NCBI RefSeq assembly: GCF_007035645.1
Contig: NZ_AP019632.1
Span: forward strand, 744,001 to 808,000
Source: Enterobacter asburiae
GTDB taxonomy: Bacteria; Pseudomonadota; Gammaproteobacteria; Enterobacterales; Enterobacteriaceae
Direction of reading: 5' to 3'
Length of the DNA: 64,000 nt
Every line of letters begins with the position of its first letter. Position 1 is the stretch's first letter. Made by a program: the position numbers and the translations under genes. Of the stretch, positions 1 to 12,928 are shown one piece after another. The notes beneath the pieces were generated by a model, which was not told the DNA's origin, ran no database searches, and worked only from the letters and a program-made list of their open reading frames with translations.

Positions 1-244
1 TGTGCATGACGTTGGCGCGTACGGCACCGACCGTTCGCGCGTGCTGGAGCCGGGCATGGTGTTAACCGTGGAGCCAGGCCTGTATATCGCACCGGATGCC
101 GACGTGCCTGAAGAGTACCGCGGGATTGGCATTCGCATCGAAGACGACATCGTGATCACCGAAACCGGTAACGAAAACCTGACCGCGAGCGTCGTGAAAA
201 ACGCTGACGATATCGAGGCGCTGATGGCAGCGGCACGCGCATGA
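1..244 (+). CDS. pepP: Xaa-Pro aminopeptidase PepP, C-terminal end (partial)
   Basis: The last 80 codons of a gene that begins before the window. PepP is a cytoplasmic M24-family metallopeptidase that removes an N-terminal residue preceding proline. The fragment reads HDVGAYG...[18 protein letters not shown] and then GIGIRIEDD, which are the C-terminal metal-site blocks of the family; the conserved Glu residues of VEPGLYI and RIEDD are present. Its TGA stop overlaps the ATG of ubiH in an ATGA (241-244), so the two are probably translationally coupled. The order pepP-ubiH-ubiI is that of E. coli. Only the tail is visible, so start and regulation cannot be judged. Confidence 0.95.
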   Translation, partial: VHDVGAYGTDRSRVLEPGMVLTVEPGLYIAPDADVPEEYRGIGIRIEDDIVITETGNENLTASVVKNADDIEALMAAARA

Positions 245-1419
245 GCGTGATTATCGTTGGCGGCGGCATGACCGGGGCCACGCTGGCGCTGGCCATTTCG
301 CATTTGACGAAGGGGCAGCTTCCGGTGCACCTGGTGGAAGCCGTCGCGCCGCAGGCAAAAAATCATCCCGGTTTTGATTCGCGCGCTATTGCCCTGGCGC
401 AGGGTACCTGCCAGCAGCTGTCCCGTATTGGCATCTGGCAGGCCATCGCCGATTGCGCGACGGCAATTAAAACCGTTCACGTAAGCGATCGCGGCCATGC
501 TGGCTTTGTCACGCTGGACGCGCAGGATTACCGCATTGACGCGCTGGGTCAGGTTGTCGAGCTGCACGACGTCGGATTGCGTCTGTTTCGTCTGCTCCAG
601 GATGCGCCGGGCGTCACGCTGCATTGTCCGGCGCGCGTGGCCAGCGTGAGCCGCAGTGAGGCGTCGGTCAGCGTGACGCTGGAAAACGGTACCGTGCTTG
701 AAGGCCAGCTTCTGGTCGCCGCGGACGGCTCGCGCTCATCTCTCGGCGCCCAGTGCGGCGTGGAGTGGCGTCAGCAGCCTTACGGGCAGGTTGCGGTCAT
801 TGCGAACGTCTCTACCGCAGCTGAACACCACGGCAGGGCGTTTGAACGCTTTACGCAGCATGGCCCGCTGGCGATGCTGCCGATGTCGGACGGGCGCTGT
901 TCGCTTGTCTGGTGTCACCCGCAGGATAAGGCCGAAGAGGTTAAAGCCTGGTCAGACGAACGTTTTTGTACCGAGCTGCAGAAAGCCTTTGGCTGGCGGC
1001 TGGGGCGTATTACCCATGCTGGACAGCGGGCGGTTTACCCGCTTTCGCTGACTACTGCCTCTCAGTCCATCTCCCATCGTCTGGCGCTTGTCGGTAATGC
1101 CGCTCAGACGCTGCACCCCATCGCGGGGCAGGGGTTCAACCTTGGCCTGCGGGATGTTATGAGTCTGGCGGAAACCCTTTCTCAGGCGTGGGGCGAACAA
1201 AAAGACTGTGGCGCATACCCGGTGCTCAGCCATTACCAGAAGCGCCGCCAGGTGGATAAAGAGGCGACGATTGGCGTCACCGACAGCTTAGTCCATCTTT
1301 TTGCCAATCGCTGGGCACCGCTGGTTGCGGGTCGCAACCTCGGGCTAATGGCGATGGAATTATTCATTCCGGCACGTGACGTGCTGGCGCAGCGGACTCT
1401 TGGTTGGGTCGCGCGTTAA
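241..1419 (+). CDS. ubiH: 2-octaprenyl-6-methoxyphenol hydroxylase UbiH
   Basis: 392 residues, the usual length. UbiH is a flavoprotein monooxygenase of the inner-membrane-associated ubiquinone complex and hydroxylates the ring at C1. The N-terminal dinucleotide-binding turn is [15 protein letters not shown]; the DG motif ([10 protein letters not shown]) lies near residue 160; the C-terminal flavin motif is [20 protein letters not shown], with Asn where many relatives have Asp, as I recall also for E. coli UbiH. The start overlaps the pepP stop. The paralogue ubiI follows after 12 nt and is presumably co-transcribed. Nothing looks broken. Confidence 0.96.
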   Translation: MSVIIVGGGMTGATLALAISHLTKGQLPVHLVEAVAPQAKNHPGFDSRAIALAQGTCQQLSRIGIWQAIADCATAIKTVHVSDRGHAGFVTLDAQDYRIDALGQVVELHDVGLRLFRLLQDAPGVTLHCPARVASVSRSEASVSVTLENGTVLEGQLLVAADGSRSSLGAQCGVEWRQQPYGQVAVIANVSTAAEHHGRAFERFTQHGPLAMLPMSDGRCSLVWCHPQDKAEEVKAWSDERFCTELQKAFGWRLGRITHAGQRAVYPLSLTTASQSISHRLALVGNAAQTLHPIAGQGFNLGLRDVMSLAETLSQAWGEQKDCGAYPVLSHYQKRRQVDKEATIGVTDSLVHLFANRWAPLVAGRNLGLMAMELFIPARDVLAQRTLGWVAR

Positions 1420-1431
1420 GGAGTTATCACC

Positions 1432-2634
1432 GTGCAAAATGTTGATGTCGCCATTGTTGGCGGCGGTATGGTCGGACTGGCTCTGGCCTGTGGTTTACAG
1501 GGCAGCGGCCTGCGCGTGGCGGTGCTGGAGCAAAAGCAGCCTCAGCCCGTTGCGCCAGATGCCCCGCCGGAACTCCGCGTCTCGGCGATCAATGCCGCCA
1601 GCGAGAAATTGCTGACGCACCTTGGCGTCTGGGCAGATATTGTGGCGCAGCGCGCCAGCTGCTATCACGGCATGGAAGTGTGGGATAAAGACAGCTTTGG
1701 TCATATTGCTTTTGATGATGAAAGCATGGGCTACAGCCATCTGGGTCATATCGTCGAAAACGCGGCGATCCACCACGCGCTGTGGCAGAAAGCGCAGCAG
1801 TGCAGCGACGTGACGCTGATTGCGCCTGCGCAGATCCAGCAGGTGGCGTGGGGTGAAAACGAGGCGTTTATCACCTTACAGAGCGGCGACATGCTGACCG
1901 CGCGTCTGGTGGTCGGTGCTGACGGTGCGAACTCCTGGCTGCGGAATAAAGCCGATATCCCGCTGACCTTCTGGGATTACCGCCATCATGCTCTGGTGGC
2001 GACGATCCGTACCGAGGAGCCGCACGGCGGCGTGGCGCGGCAGATTTTCCACAACGACGGCATTCTGGCGTTCCTGCCGCTTGCCGATCCGCACCTATGC
2101 TCGATTGTCTGGTCCCTGGTGCCTGAAAAAGCCCAGCTGATGCAGGAGGCGACGCCGGATGCCTTTAACCAGGCGCTGTGCATGGCGTTTGATAACCGCC
2201 TTGGCTTGTGCACCCTTGAAAGCGAGCGGCAGGTGTTCCCGTTAACCGGCCGCTACGCGCGTCAGTTTGCGGCGCATCGTCTGGCGCTGGTGGGGGATGC
2301 GGCGCATACCATTCATCCGCTGGCCGGGCAGGGCGTCAACCTTGGCTTTATGGACGCGGCGGAGCTGGTTGAGGAACTGCGTCGCCTGCATCGCGAAGGC
2401 AAAGATATCGGTCAGCATCTTTACCTGCGTCGCTACGAGCGCAGCCGCAAGCACAGTGCGGCGATGATGCTGGCGGGCATGCAGGGCTTCCGCGAGCTGT
2501 TTGCCGGCGCAAATCCGGCGAAAAAACTGCTGCGCGATATTGGTCTTAAACTGGCCGATACGCTTCCTGGCGTCAAACCTCAACTTCTTCGCCAGGCGAT
2601 GGGTCTTAACGATCTTCCCGACTGGTTACGCTAA
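1432..2634 (+). CDS. ubiI: 2-octaprenylphenol hydroxylase UbiI
   Basis: 400 residues with a GTG start preceded by AAGGAG at 1418-1423. UbiI (formerly VisC) hydroxylates ring carbon C5 in aerobic ubiquinone synthesis. It has the Rossmann turn VDVAIVGGGMVGLALA at the N-terminus, VVGADGANSWLR as the DG motif and LVGDAAHTIHPLAGQGVNLG as the C-terminal FAD motif, here with the canonical Asp. It is a paralogue of the preceding ubiH and last gene of the pepP-ubiH-ubiI run. The long regulatory gap before gcvT follows. Confidence 0.96.
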   Translation: MQNVDVAIVGGGMVGLALACGLQGSGLRVAVLEQKQPQPVAPDAPPELRVSAINAASEKLLTHLGVWADIVAQRASCYHGMEVWDKDSFGHIAFDDESMGYSHLGHIVENAAIHHALWQKAQQCSDVTLIAPAQIQQVAWGENEAFITLQSGDMLTARLVVGADGANSWLRNKADIPLTFWDYRHHALVATIRTEEPHGGVARQIFHNDGILAFLPLADPHLCSIVWSLVPEKAQLMQEATPDAFNQALCMAFDNRLGLCTLESERQVFPLTGRYARQFAAHRLALVGDAAHTIHPLAGQGVNLGFMDAAELVEELRRLHREGKDIGQHLYLRRYERSRKHSAAMMLAGMQGFRELFAGANPAKKLLRDIGLKLADTLPGVKPQLLRQAMGLNDLPDWLR

Positions 2635-3031
2635 TCTCGATCCCCGTCACACTTTATTTTCCCGGCCTCTGCGCCGGGGAAATTCCCTCGTTTGAAATAT
2701 TCTAATTTCACGTCATTTTTCGCATTAGAAAATCTAATCTACGGGATTTTATGTTACGGAAATTCGGCCCGTTTTTCCGCATGAAATATCACCATGTGCT
2801 AAATCCTGTTAGATCATTGTTAATTTTGTGCGGGGTTAATCGCATTTTTCCAGTGAATAACTCTGTAGGCTTTTTAGCGTTTTTTGGTCATAAGCTAATG
2901 TGATGACCCGTTTTACCTTATGGTTAACCGCCGGTTTCGGTGGTAAGTTCGGGTAAAAGAGAACGTTTGCGTCGGCGCCAGGTGACGGGGCCGATACCGG
3001 GTTTCACGGTGAATTTTTCAACGAGGACAAG
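2635..3031 (+). promoter_or_regulatory. gcvTHP control region with GcvA-type CTAAT sites
   Basis: A 397-nt AT-rich gap without a gene, holding the promoter and leader of the glycine cleavage operon. CTAAT, the core of known GcvA sites, occurs at 2702-2706, 2734-2738 and 2895-2899, with its complement ATTAG at 2724-2728. Two far clusters and one near the expected promoter match the three-site layout described for E. coli gcvT. In that system GcvA activates with glycine and represses with GcvR, and Lrp and PurR also act; those two sites cannot be fixed by eye here. No riboswitch-like fold was recognised. Confidence 0.7.
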
Positions 3032-4126
3032 ATGGCTCAACAGACTCCTTTGTACGAACAACACGTGTTATGCGGCGCCCGCATGGTGGACTTCCATGGC
3101 TGGATGATGCCGCTGCACTACGGCTCGCAGATTGATGAGCACCACGCGGTGCGCACCGATGCCGGTATGTTCGACGTGTCCCACATGACGATTGTCGATC
3201 TGCGCGGTAGCCGCACCCGGGAGTTTTTGCGTTATCTGCTGGCAAACGATGTCGCCAAACTGAAGACGCCGGGTAAAGCGCTCTATACCGGCATGCTGAA
3301 CGCCTCGGGCGGCGTGATTGATGACCTTATCGTCTATTACTTCACTGAAGATTTCTTCCGCCTCGTTGTCAACTCCGCCACCCGCGAAAAAGACCTCTCC
3401 TGGATCACCCAACACGCCGAACCTTATGCCATCGACATCACCGTCCGTGACGATCTGTCGCTGATCGCCGTGCAGGGGCCGAACGCGCAGGCGAAAGCCG
3501 CATCTCTGTTTAACGACGAGCAGCGCAAAGCAACCGAAGGCATGAAGCCGTTCTTCGGCGTGCAGGCGGGCGATCTGTTTATCGCCACCACCGGCTACAC
3601 CGGTGAAGCGGGCTACGAAATTGCGATGCCGAACGAGAAGGCCGCTGATTTCTGGCGCGCGCTGGTGGAAGCGGGCGTGAAGCCGGCGGGGCTGGGCGCG
3701 CGCGATACGCTGCGTCTCGAAGCGGGGATGAACCTCTACGGTCAGGAGATGGATGAAGGCGTCTCTCCGCTGGCCGCCAACATGGGCTGGACCATCGCAT
3801 GGGAACCGGTTGACCGTGACTTTATTGGCCGTGAAGCGCTGGAGATGCAGCGCGAGAAGGGCACTGAACAGCTGGTGGGTCTGGTGATGACCGAGAAGGG
3901 CGTGCTGCGCGGTGAACTGCCGGTGCGCTTTACCGATGCTGACGGCAATCCTCGCGAAGGCGTGATCACCAGCGGTACCTTCTCCCCGACGCTGGGCTAC
4001 AGTATTGCACTGGCACGCGTGCCGGCGGGCATTGGCGAAACGGCGGTGGTGCAAATCCGCAACCGCGAAATGCCGGTCAACGTGACCAAACCGATTTTTG
4101 TTCGCGCCGGTAAGCCGGTCGCCTAA
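3032..4126 (+). CDS. gcvT: Aminomethyltransferase (glycine cleavage T protein)
   Basis: 364 residues, normal for GcvT. It takes the aminomethyl group from lipoyl-GcvH, releases ammonia and passes the one-carbon unit to tetrahydrofolate. The N-terminus carries [20 protein letters not shown] and the MFDVSHM block, and the middle has [10 protein letters not shown] and [17 protein letters not shown]. An AACGAGGAC stretch serves as ribosome site before ATG 3032. First gene of gcvT-gcvH-gcvP, 23 nt before gcvH. The same fold appears in ygfZ at 11948-12928 in this window. Confidence 0.97.
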   Translation: MAQQTPLYEQHVLCGARMVDFHGWMMPLHYGSQIDEHHAVRTDAGMFDVSHMTIVDLRGSRTREFLRYLLANDVAKLKTPGKALYTGMLNASGGVIDDLIVYYFTEDFFRLVVNSATREKDLSWITQHAEPYAIDITVRDDLSLIAVQGPNAQAKAASLFNDEQRKATEGMKPFFGVQAGDLFIATTGYTGEAGYEIAMPNEKAADFWRALVEAGVKPAGLGARDTLRLEAGMNLYGQEMDEGVSPLAANMGWTIAWEPVDRDFIGREALEMQREKGTEQLVGLVMTEKGVLRGELPVRFTDADGNPREGVITSGTFSPTLGYSIALARVPAGIGETAVVQIRNREMPVNVTKPIFVRAGKPVA

Positions 4127-4149
4127 TCATTTTTATCAGGAGAACTTCA

Positions 4150-4539
4150 ATGAGCAATGTGCCAGCAGAACTGAAATACAGCAAAGAACACGAGTGGCTG
4201 CGCAAAGAGGCGGACGGCACTTACACCGTAGGGATCACCGAGCACGCGCAAGAGCTGCTGGGCGACATGGTGTTTGTTGACCTGCCTGACGTGGGCACGA
4301 CCGTTAGCGCGGGCGACGACTGCGCCGTGGCGGAGTCCGTAAAAGCGGCTTCTGATATCTACGCTCCTGTAAGCGGTGAAATCGTTGCCGTCAACGACGC
4401 GCTGAGCGATTCGCCAGAGCTGGTGAACAGCGAGCCTTATGAAGGCGGCTGGATCTTCAAGATCAAAGCCAGCGACGAATCTCAGGTTGCCGCGCTGCTG
4501 GATGCGACCGCGTACGAAGCACTGTTAGAAGACGAGTAA
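4150..4539 (+). CDS. gcvH: Glycine cleavage system H protein
   Basis: 129 residues, the standard length. GcvH is the lipoyl shuttle protein carrying the aminomethyl intermediate between GcvP, GcvT and lipoamide dehydrogenase. The lipoylated residue is Lys65 in [15 protein letters not shown], flanked by the hairpin typical of biotinyl/lipoyl domains. A TCAGGAG ribosome site stands before ATG 4150. A palindromic repeat element fills the gap to gcvP and may set the relative expression of the two genes; that is inference. Confidence 0.97.
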   Translation: MSNVPAELKYSKEHEWLRKEADGTYTVGITEHAQELLGDMVFVDLPDVGTTVSAGDDCAVAESVKAASDIYAPVSGEIVAVNDALSDSPELVNSEPYEGGWIFKIKASDESQVAALLDATAYEALLEDE

Positions 4540-4547
4540 GCCATTAT

Positions 4548-4627
4548 CCCTCTCTCCTTTCGGGAGAGGGCAGGGGCGAGGGTGCCCATCTTCCCCTCAC
4601 CCTAACCCTCTCCCAGAGGGAGAGGGA
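4548..4627. repeat. Palindromic intergenic repeat (CCCTCACCCTAACCCTCTCCC family), long copy
   Basis: Two G/C-clamped inverted repeats lie side by side: CCCTCTC...GAGAGGG at 4548-4570 and CCCTCTCCCAGAGGGAGAGGG near 4605-4626, joined by CCCTCACCCTAA. The block can fold into adjacent hairpins in the gcvH-gcvP transcript. Shorter copies occur at 8353-8388 and 11910-11930, each just after a gene end. This is a dispersed repeat of enteric genomes and does not encode protein. Confidence 0.8.
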
Positions 4628-4663
4628 ACTTAAATTCACTGCACGTTTCAGGAACCATCGCTC

Positions 4664-7537
4664 ATGACACAGACTTTAAGCCAGCTTGAAAACCGTGGCG
4701 CCTTCATTGAACGTCACATTGGGCCGGATGCTCAGCAACAGCAGGAGATGCTGAAGACAGTTGGCGCGGATTCATTAAACGCACTGATCGGCCAGATTGT
4801 GCCAAAAGACATCCAGCTTGCCACGCCGCCTCAGGTGGGGGAAGCCACCACGGAATTCGCCGCGCTGGCGGAGCTGAAGGCTATCGCAGGCCTGAACAAG
4901 CGCTATAAGTCTTACATTGGCATGGGCTACACCAACGTGCAGTTACCGCCGGTTATCCTGCGCAACATGCTGGAAAACCCGGGCTGGTACACCGCTTACA
5001 CCCCGTACCAGCCGGAAGTCTCTCAGGGCCGTCTGGAAGCGCTGCTGAACTTCCAGCAGGTGACGCTGGATCTGACCGGTATGGATATTGCCTCCGCCTC
5101 GCTGCTGGATGAAGCGACCGCCGCCGCCGAAGCAATGGCGATGGCAAAACGCGTGAGCAAGCTGAAAAATGCCAACCGCTTCTTCGTCGCGGCGGACGTG
5201 CATCCCCAGACGCTGGACGTGGTGCGCACCCGCGCGGAAACCTTCGGCTTTGACGTGATCGTAGACGACGCTGACAAAGTGCTGGATCACCAGGACGTCT
5301 TCGGCGTGCTGCTGCAGCAGGTGGGCACCACCGGCGAAGTTCACGACTACGGCGCGCTGATTGCCGAGCTGAAAACCCGCAAAGTGGTTGTCAGCGTTGC
5401 CGCCGATTTTATGGCGCTGGTGCTGCTGACGGCGCCGGGTAAACAGGGCGCGGATATCGTATTCGGTTCAGCGCAACGCTTCGGCGTGCCGATGGGCTAC
5501 GGCGGCCCGCACGCGGCGTTCTTCGGCGCGAAAGATGAATTCAAACGCTCTATGCCAGGCCGTATTATCGGCGTCTCAAAAGACGCTGCCGGTAACACCG
5601 CGCTGCGCATGGCGATGCAAACTCGCGAGCAGCACATCCGCCGCGAGAAAGCGAACTCCAACATCTGTACCTCGCAGGTGCTGCTGGCAAACATCGCCAG
5701 CCTGTACGCCGTGTTCCACGGCCCGGCTGGCCTGAAGCGCATTGCCAGCCGCATTCACCGTCTGGCCGATATTCTGGCCTGCGGTCTGCAGCAGAAAGGC
5801 CTTAAGCTGCGCCACGCTCACTACTTCGACACCCTGTGTGTGGAAGTGGCGGACAAAGCGGCCGTGCTGGCGCGCGCGAATGCGGCAGAGATCAACCTGC
5901 GCAGCGACATCCACAACGCCGTCGGCATTACGCTGGATGAAAGCACCACCCGCGACGATATCCTGAACCTGTTCAGCGTGTTGCTGGGTGACGCGCACGG
6001 TCTGGACATTGATGCGCTCGACAAAGAGGTCGCGCTCGACAGCCGCTCCATTCAGGAAAGCATGCTGCGTAACGATGCGATCCTGACGCATCCGGTGTTT
6101 AACCGCTACCACAGCGAAACCGAGATGATGCGCTATATGCACTCTCTGGAGCGCAAGGATCTGGCGCTGAACCAGGCGATGATCCCGCTGGGATCCTGCA
6201 CCATGAAGCTGAACGCCGCGGCGGAGATGATCCCGATCACCTGGCCTGAATTCTCCGAGCTGCACCCGTTCTGTCCGCCAGAGCAGGCGGAAGGTTATCA
6301 TATGATGATCAACCAGCTTTCCGACTGGCTGGTGAAACTGACCGGTTATGACGCGCTCTGCATGCAGCCGAACTCCGGCGCGCAGGGCGAATACGCGGGT
6401 CTGCTGGCGATCCGCCACTATCACGAAAGCCGCAACGAAGGTCACCGCGATATCTGCCTGATCCCAAGCTCCGCCCACGGTACCAACCCGGCTTCTGCGC
6501 AGATGGCGGGCATGGAAGTGGTGGTGGTGGCGTGCGATAAGAACGGCAACATCGATCTGGTCGACCTGCGTGCGAAAGCCGAGCAGGCGGGCGACAAGCT
6601 CTCCTGCATCATGGTGACCTACCCGTCTACCCACGGCGTGTACGAAGAGACCATCCGTGAAGTGTGCGAAGTGGTGCACCAGTACGGCGGTCAGGTTTAC
6701 CTCGACGGCGCGAACATGAACGCTCAGGTGGGCATTACCTCTCCGGGCTTTATCGGCGCGGACGTGTCGCACCTGAACCTGCACAAAACCTTCTGCATCC
6801 CGCACGGCGGTGGCGGCCCGGGCATGGGCCCAATCGGCGTGAAAGCGCACCTGGCACCGTTTGTACCGGGCCACAGCGTAGTGCAGATTGAAGGCATGCT
6901 GACCCGTCAGGGCGCGGTCTCCGCGGCACCGTTCGGTAGCGCCTCTATCCTGCCAATCAGCTGGATGTACATCCGCATGATGGGCGCGGAAGGGCTGAAG
7001 CAGGCGAGCCAGGTGGCGATCCTGAACGCCAACTACATTGCGACTCGCCTGAAGTCTGCCTTCCCGGTGCTCTATACCGGCCGCGACGGTCGCGTGGCGC
7101 ACGAGTGCATCCTCGATATTCGTCCCCTGAAAGAAGCGACGGGCATCAGCGAGCTGGATATCGCCAAGCGTCTGATCGACTACGGCTTCCACGCGCCAAC
7201 CATGTCGTTCCCGGTTGCGGGTACGCTGATGGTTGAGCCAACGGAATCTGAAAGCAAGGCCGAGCTGGACCGCTTTATCGACGCGATGCTGGCGATCCGC
7301 ATGGAGATCGACCGCGTGCAGGACGGCGAGTGGACGCTGGAAGATAACCCGCTGGTTAACGCTCCGCACACCCAGCATGAGATGGTTTCCGAGTGGAACC
7401 ACGGTTATTCCCGCGAGCTGGCCGTCTTCCCGGCAGGCGTGGCAAACAAGTACTGGCCGACCGTGAAGCGTCTTGATGACGTCTACGGTGACCGTAACCT
7501 GTTCTGCTCCTGCGTGCCGATGAGCGAATACCAGTAA
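4664..7537 (+). CDS. gcvP: Glycine dehydrogenase (decarboxylating), P protein
   Basis: 957 residues, full length for the fused enteric P protein. It is the PLP enzyme that decarboxylates glycine and loads the aminomethyl group onto lipoyl-GcvH. The PLP lysine is Lys708 in [20 protein letters not shown], and the glycine-rich loop after it is intact. SYIGMGYTN and [12 protein letters not shown], conserved in the family, are also present. Last gene of the gcvTHP operon; a REP-type hairpin with a T-run follows. The long reverse-strand frames opposite it are shadows of GC-rich codon use. Confidence 0.97.
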   Translation: MTQTLSQLENRGAFIERHIGPDAQQQQEMLKTVGADSLNALIGQIVPKDIQLATPPQVGEATTEFAALAELKAIAGLNKRYKSYIGMGYTNVQLPPVILRNMLENPGWYTAYTPYQPEVSQGRLEALLNFQQVTLDLTGMDIASASLLDEATAAAEAMAMAKRVSKLKNANRFFVAADVHPQTLDVVRTRAETFGFDVIVDDADKVLDHQDVFGVLLQQVGTTGEVHDYGALIAELKTRKVVVSVAADFMALVLLTAPGKQGADIVFGSAQRFGVPMGYGGPHAAFFGAKDEFKRSMPGRIIGVSKDAAGNTALRMAMQTREQHIRREKANSNICTSQVLLANIASLYAVFHGPAGLKRIASRIHRLADILACGLQQKGLKLRHAHYFDTLCVEVADKAAVLARANAAEINLRSDIHNAVGITLDESTTRDDILNLFSVLLGDAHGLDIDALDKEVALDSRSIQESMLRNDAILTHPVFNRYHSETEMMRYMHSLERKDLALNQAMIPLGSCTMKLNAAAEMIPITWPEFSELHPFCPPEQAEGYHMMINQLSDWLVKLTGYDALCMQPNSGAQGEYAGLLAIRHYHESRNEGHRDICLIPSSAHGTNPASAQMAGMEVVVVACDKNGNIDLVDLRAKAEQAGDKLSCIMVTYPSTHGVYEETIREVCEVVHQYGGQVYLDGANMNAQVGITSPGFIGADVSHLNLHKTFCIPHGGGGPGMGPIGVKAHLAPFVPGHSVVQIEGMLTRQGAVSAAPFGSASILPISWMYIRMMGAEGLKQASQVAILNANYIATRLKSAFPVLYTGRDGRVAHECILDIRPLKEATGISELDIAKRLIDYGFHAPTMSFPVAGTLMVEPTESESKAELDRFIDAMLAIRMEIDRVQDGEWTLEDNPLVNAPHTQHEMVSEWNHGYSRELAVFPAGVANKYWPTVKRLDDVYGDRNLFCSCVPMSEYQ

Positions 7538-7555
7538 TATTATTGGTGTAGTAAC

Positions 7556-7594
7556 GTAGGCCGGGTAAGGCGAAGCCGCCACCCGGCTTTTTTA
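7556..7594. repeat. REP-type palindrome doubling as gcvP terminator
   Basis: The segment GTAGGCCGGGTAAGGCG followed by AAGCCGCCACCCGGC is the classic enteric REP (PU) unit. It forms a GCCGGGT/ACCCGGC stem and is followed by six T residues on the plus strand, so it can end the gcvTHP transcript. It sits 19 nt after the gcvP stop and shortly before ygfF. Confidence 0.85.
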
Positions 7595-7607
7595 TTGGGA
7601 GAAGCGA

Positions 7608-8351
7608 ATGGCAATTGCACTGGTCACCGGCGCCAGCCGGGGCATTGGGAAAGCCACCGCGCTGCAGCTGGCGCGCGAAGGCTACACCGTGGCGGTGAAC
7701 TATCACCACAACATTAAAGCCGCGACGGACGTGATCAACCAGATCGTTGAAGCGGGCGGTAAAGCGTTTGCCGTCCGCGCGGATATCAGTGATGAAGCCC
7801 AGGTGCTGGCGATGTTTGACAGCCTCGATCGTGAAGGCGAGCCGCTTCGTGCGCTGGTCAATAATGCGGGCATTCTGTTTGAGCAATCCACTATCGAGAA
7901 CCTCTCCGCTGAGCGCATTAACCGCGTCCTGGCGACCAACGTCACGGGCTACTTTCTCTGCTGCCGGGAAGCGGTAAAACGCATGTCCTTCAGGCATGGC
8001 GGCAAGGGCGGGGCGATAGTGAACGTCTCTTCCGCCGCGTCGCGCCTTGGGGCGCCGGGTGAATATGTGGATTATGCCGCGTCGAAGGGGGCGGTCGATT
8101 CGCTGACAACCGGGCTATCGCTGGAAGTGGCGGCGCAGGGCATTCGCGTCAACTGCGTACGTCCGGGGCTGATTTATACCGATATTCATGCGTCCGGCGG
8201 AGAGCCGGGGCGAGTGGATCGCGTGAAATCGTTGCTGCCGATGCAGCGCGGCGGCCAGCCGGAAGAGGTGGCGCAGGCGATTGTCTGGCTGCTGAGCGAG
8301 AAGGCGTCGTACGTAACGGGCAGTTTTATTGAGTTGGCGGGCGGGAAGTAA
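7608..8351 (+). CDS. ygfF: SDR-family NAD(P)-binding oxidoreductase YgfF
   Basis: 247 residues, a classical short-chain dehydrogenase. The nucleotide-binding motif TGASRGIGKATALQLAREG is at residues 7-25, NNAG follows near residue 85, and the catalytic Tyr-x3-Lys is YAASKGA, with an upstream Ser in VNVSSAASR. It sits between gcvP and bglA as E. coli ygfF does. Family membership is clear, but the substrate is unknown and the neighbours do not reveal it. GGGAGAAGCG precedes the ATG. A copy of the palindromic repeat follows and separates it from convergent bglA. Confidence 0.93.
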   Translation: MAIALVTGASRGIGKATALQLAREGYTVAVNYHHNIKAATDVINQIVEAGGKAFAVRADISDEAQVLAMFDSLDREGEPLRALVNNAGILFEQSTIENLSAERINRVLATNVTGYFLCCREAVKRMSFRHGGKGGAIVNVSSAASRLGAPGEYVDYAASKGAVDSLTTGLSLEVAAQGIRVNCVRPGLIYTDIHASGGEPGRVDRVKSLLPMQRGGQPEEVAQAIVWLLSEKASYVTGSFIELAGGK

Positions 8352-8352
8352 A

Positions 8353-8388
8353 CCCCTCACCCTAACCCTCTCCCAAAGGGAGAGGGGA
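8353..8388. repeat. Palindromic intergenic repeat, short copy between ygfF and bglA
   Basis: CCCCTCACCCTAACCCTC followed by TCCCAAAGGGAGAGGGGA, the same element as at 4548-4627. It folds into a CCCTCTCCC/GGGAGAGGG hairpin. It lies 1 nt past the ygfF stop in the gap to convergent bglA and may terminate or stabilise transcripts on either side. Confidence 0.8.
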
Positions 8389-8418
8389 TCAAGCGTAGCG
8401 CCGCCCGGCGTTACGGCG

Positions 8419-9950
<1,532 letters not shown>

Positions 9951-9968
9951 TCAAAAAAACAGGGTGTT

Positions 9969-10700
9969 TTATTCTGTGAGTTTCTTCGCCAGTTTACGTC
10001 CGAGAGACTCCAGAATATAAATGACGGGAATTTGCGTGGTGATGTCGTAGACGCCTGCAATACGCGTCTGAGGAACATGCCAGGAGAGATTAAAGTCCGC
10101 CAGTTTTGCGAGACGCGAGTGCTCATGGCTGGTTATCGAGAGCACCTTGCAGTGATGCAGGCTGAACTGGCTGGCAAAGCGAAGGATCTCCTCGGTCTCG
10201 CCCGAGACGGAAAGCACAATCGCCAGCGCATTTTTCGCCATATCATTGGTGACCGGGAAATAAGGATCATCAATATGGTTACTGAATTTCCCGATATTAG
10301 AAAAGAAGCGTGCGCCATATTTTGCCAGCGAACCCGATGTTCCGGCACCGACAAATATAATTCGCTCTGACGATAAAATAATATCAACCGCCTTATCTAA
10401 TAACGCATCGAACTCTTCATTATTCACGCTTTTAAAAAAGCTGATAATTTCGCTGGCACCGAAATTCGCCTGCTGGGGCTCGTTCTGTTCAAGATAAAGC
10501 TTAAAGCGCACCCGAAATTCAGAATACCCTTCGCAGTTAAGCTTGCGGCAAAAGCGCAGGATGGTCGTGGTTGAGACGTCTGCCGCATCCGCCAGCTCGC
10601 GGATGGTCATGTACATCACTTTGTCACGATTTTTTATGACATAGTTGTAGACCATCATCTCCAGGTTATTGAGACTGGCAATGGCGGAATGGGAGAACAT
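9969..10700 (-). CDS. MurR/RpiR-family transcriptional regulator
   Basis: 243 residues from ATG 10700; a GTG at 10721 would add seven residues. The N-terminal RpiR helix-turn-helix is visible in [20 protein letters not shown], and a C-terminal SIS sugar-phosphate domain has [19 protein letters not shown]. Such proteins sense phosphosugars. It lies upstream of bglA on the same strand, 116 nt apart, so the likely role is control of bglA according to phospho-beta-glucoside level; this is inference. Its start is 51 nt from divergent yqfB. I do not recall this regulator at the E. coli K-12 locus. Confidence 0.85.
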   Translation of the reverse strand: MFSHSAIASLNNLEMMVYNYVIKNRDKVMYMTIRELADAADVSTTTILRFCRKLNCEGYSEFRVRFKLYLEQNEPQQANFGASEIISFFKSVNNEEFDALLDKAVDIILSSERIIFVGAGTSGSLAKYGARFFSNIGKFSNHIDDPYFPVTNDMAKNALAIVLSVSGETEEILRFASQFSLHHCKVLSITSHEHSRLAKLADFNLSWHVPQTRIAGVYDITTQIPVIYILESLGRKLAKKLTE

Positions 10701-10751
10701 GCTCACAATGGCTACACTCACTCATCAGACTTTTCTTCAGGGAATAATAAC

Positions 10752-11063
10752 ATGCAGCCAAACGACATCACTTTTTTTCAGCGCTTTCAGGACGACATCC
10801 TGGCCGGGCGTAAAACCATCACTATCCGGGATAAAAGTGAATCCCATTTCAAAACCGGCGATATCCTGCGGGTGGGGCGTTATGAGGATGATGGTTATTT
10901 TTGCACCATCGAAGTAACAGGAACGTCAACCGTTACGTTCGACACATTGACGCAAAAACATGCTGAACAGGAGAACATGACCCTGGATGCATTGAAAAGC
11001 GTGATCGCAGAGATTTACCCCAGGCAGAACCAGTTTTATGTAATTGATTTTAAATGTTTATAA
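10752..11063 (+). CDS. yqfB: N4-acetylcytidine amidohydrolase YqfB (ASCH domain)
   Basis: 103 residues from ATG 10752, equal to the E. coli protein and beginning [20 protein letters not shown]. It is a small ASCH-domain protein; the E. coli homologue hydrolyses N4-acetylcytidine. The ASCH signature GRKTITIRD, then [14 protein letters not shown], is at the N-terminus. The upstream in-frame extension from 10689 overlaps the divergent regulator start and lacks family similarity, so the inner ATG was chosen. Confidence 0.92.
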   Translation: MQPNDITFFQRFQDDILAGRKTITIRDKSESHFKTGDILRVGRYEDDGYFCTIEVTGTSTVTFDTLTQKHAEQENMTLDALKSVIAEIYPRQNQFYVIDFKCL

Positions 11064-11888
<825 letters not shown>

Positions 11889-11909
11889 TTTTTTCCACCG
11901 TGCGGGCCG

Positions 11910-11930
11910 CCCTCTCCCACAGGGAGAGGG
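11910..11930. repeat. Palindromic intergenic repeat, minimal copy between trhA and ygfZ
   Basis: CCCTCTCCC, a 3-nt loop and GGGAGAGGG, the core hairpin of the family seen at 4548 and 8353. It lies between two convergent genes and could act as a bidirectional transcript end. Confidence 0.75.
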
Positions 11931-11947
11931 AGGGCACCTGGATACGA

Positions 11948-12928
11948 TTACTCTTCTAACGAATATGGCAACGGCTCGATGCTCAGCGTGTTCGCATCGT
12001 CACGCACGCGAAACACGCTATCGGCTTCCATGTCGTTGTTCATGACGGCCTGTACCAAAAGACGTCCATCATCGAGCTGTACGGCGGCTAACACGGTGCC
12101 GGTGCGGCGCCAGTTATCACCCATCTTCAGCTCTAAGTCTTCACCCGCTTCAGGTACACGGCTGGCATGGCCCGCCAGCGTCCAGAGCGCTCGTTTGTTA
12201 GCTCCGCGGAATTTTGCACGCGCCACCATCTCCTGGCCGGTGTAACAGCCCTTTTTAAAGCTGATGCCCCCCAGCGCCTGCAGGTTCGTTGCCTGAGGAA
12301 TGAACTGCGCGCTGTTTGCGGCGTCAATCACCGGCAGACCCGCTTCGATGTTCAGCGCCAGCCACTGCTGACTATTATTGAGCTGCGCTTCGCCGCGCAG
12401 CGCTTCGGTCACGCGTTCGGCTGTTGTCGCATCCGTGACTAACAGGAAACGCTCCGCCGGGTGTTCAAACCACAGGATGGAGGTCGCGCCTTCGCTGACC
12501 ACCTGCTTTTCTGCATCCGGCAGTTCGCTGAAGAGATTTTTCAGCGCCGCAAGCGCCTGAAAACCGGCCACTCCCAGCAGGACATGTTCGTCGTCCGGGG
12601 CGATAGTGACTTTGGAGAAGACCGCGTACTTCTTCAGCTCTTTGAGCTGGGCCTCTTGCAGGCTGCGGCGCTCAATAAAGGCAAAGCCGTCCTGACGGCG
12701 GAAGAGTCGCAGGTTGCTCCACATTTTGCCTTTTGGATCGCAATGCGCTGCCAGCAGGTGCTGGTGTTCGGTCATCTGGCTGACGTCGGCGGTCACCTGG
12801 CCCTGCAGATATTTTTCGGCGTCGGCACCGGTGAGCGTTGCCAGCGCCCAGTCATCAAGAGAAATAAGCGTCAGCGGCAGACGCGCAGAGGCGGCGGGCT
12901 GGCGAGGAGAAAATGGTGTAAATGCCAT
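11948..12928 (-). CDS. ygfZ: tRNA-modifying protein YgfZ (folate-dependent, Fe-S related)
   Basis: 326 residues, the usual length. YgfZ is a folate-binding relative of GcvT that supports some Fe-S enzymes and the tRNA methylthiotransferase MiaB. The diagnostic motif [13 protein letters not shown] is present near residue 226, including the conserved cysteine. Other family blocks are DKYLQGQ-like [12 protein letters not shown] at the N-terminus. It is divergent from sdhE across a 294-nt promoter gap, the E. coli arrangement. Confidence 0.95.
   Translation of the reverse strand: MAFTPFSPRQPAASARLPLTLISLDDWALATLTGADAEKYLQGQVTADVSQMTEHQHLLAAHCDPKGKMWSNLRLFRRQDGFAFIERRSLQEAQLKELKKYAVFSKVTIAPDDEHVLLGVAGFQALAALKNLFSELPDAEKQVVSEGATSILWFEHPAERFLLVTDATTAERVTEALRGEAQLNNSQQWLALNIEAGLPVIDAANSAQFIPQATNLQALGGISFKKGCYTGQEMVARAKFRGANKRALWTLAGHASRVPEAGEDLELKMGDNWRRTGTVLAAVQLDDGRLLVQAVMNNDMEADSVFRVRDDANTLSIEPLPYSLEE

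Noticed and set aside
2635..3031. Glycine riboswitch before gcvT
   Set aside because: No conserved tandem aptamer elements are visible; the CTAAT sites point to GcvA control as in other enterics.
5576..7582. 668-codon open frame on the strand opposite gcvP
   Set aside because: It mirrors the codon pattern of gcvP, has a His/Arg/Val-rich composition and no domain; a shadow of GC-rich coding.
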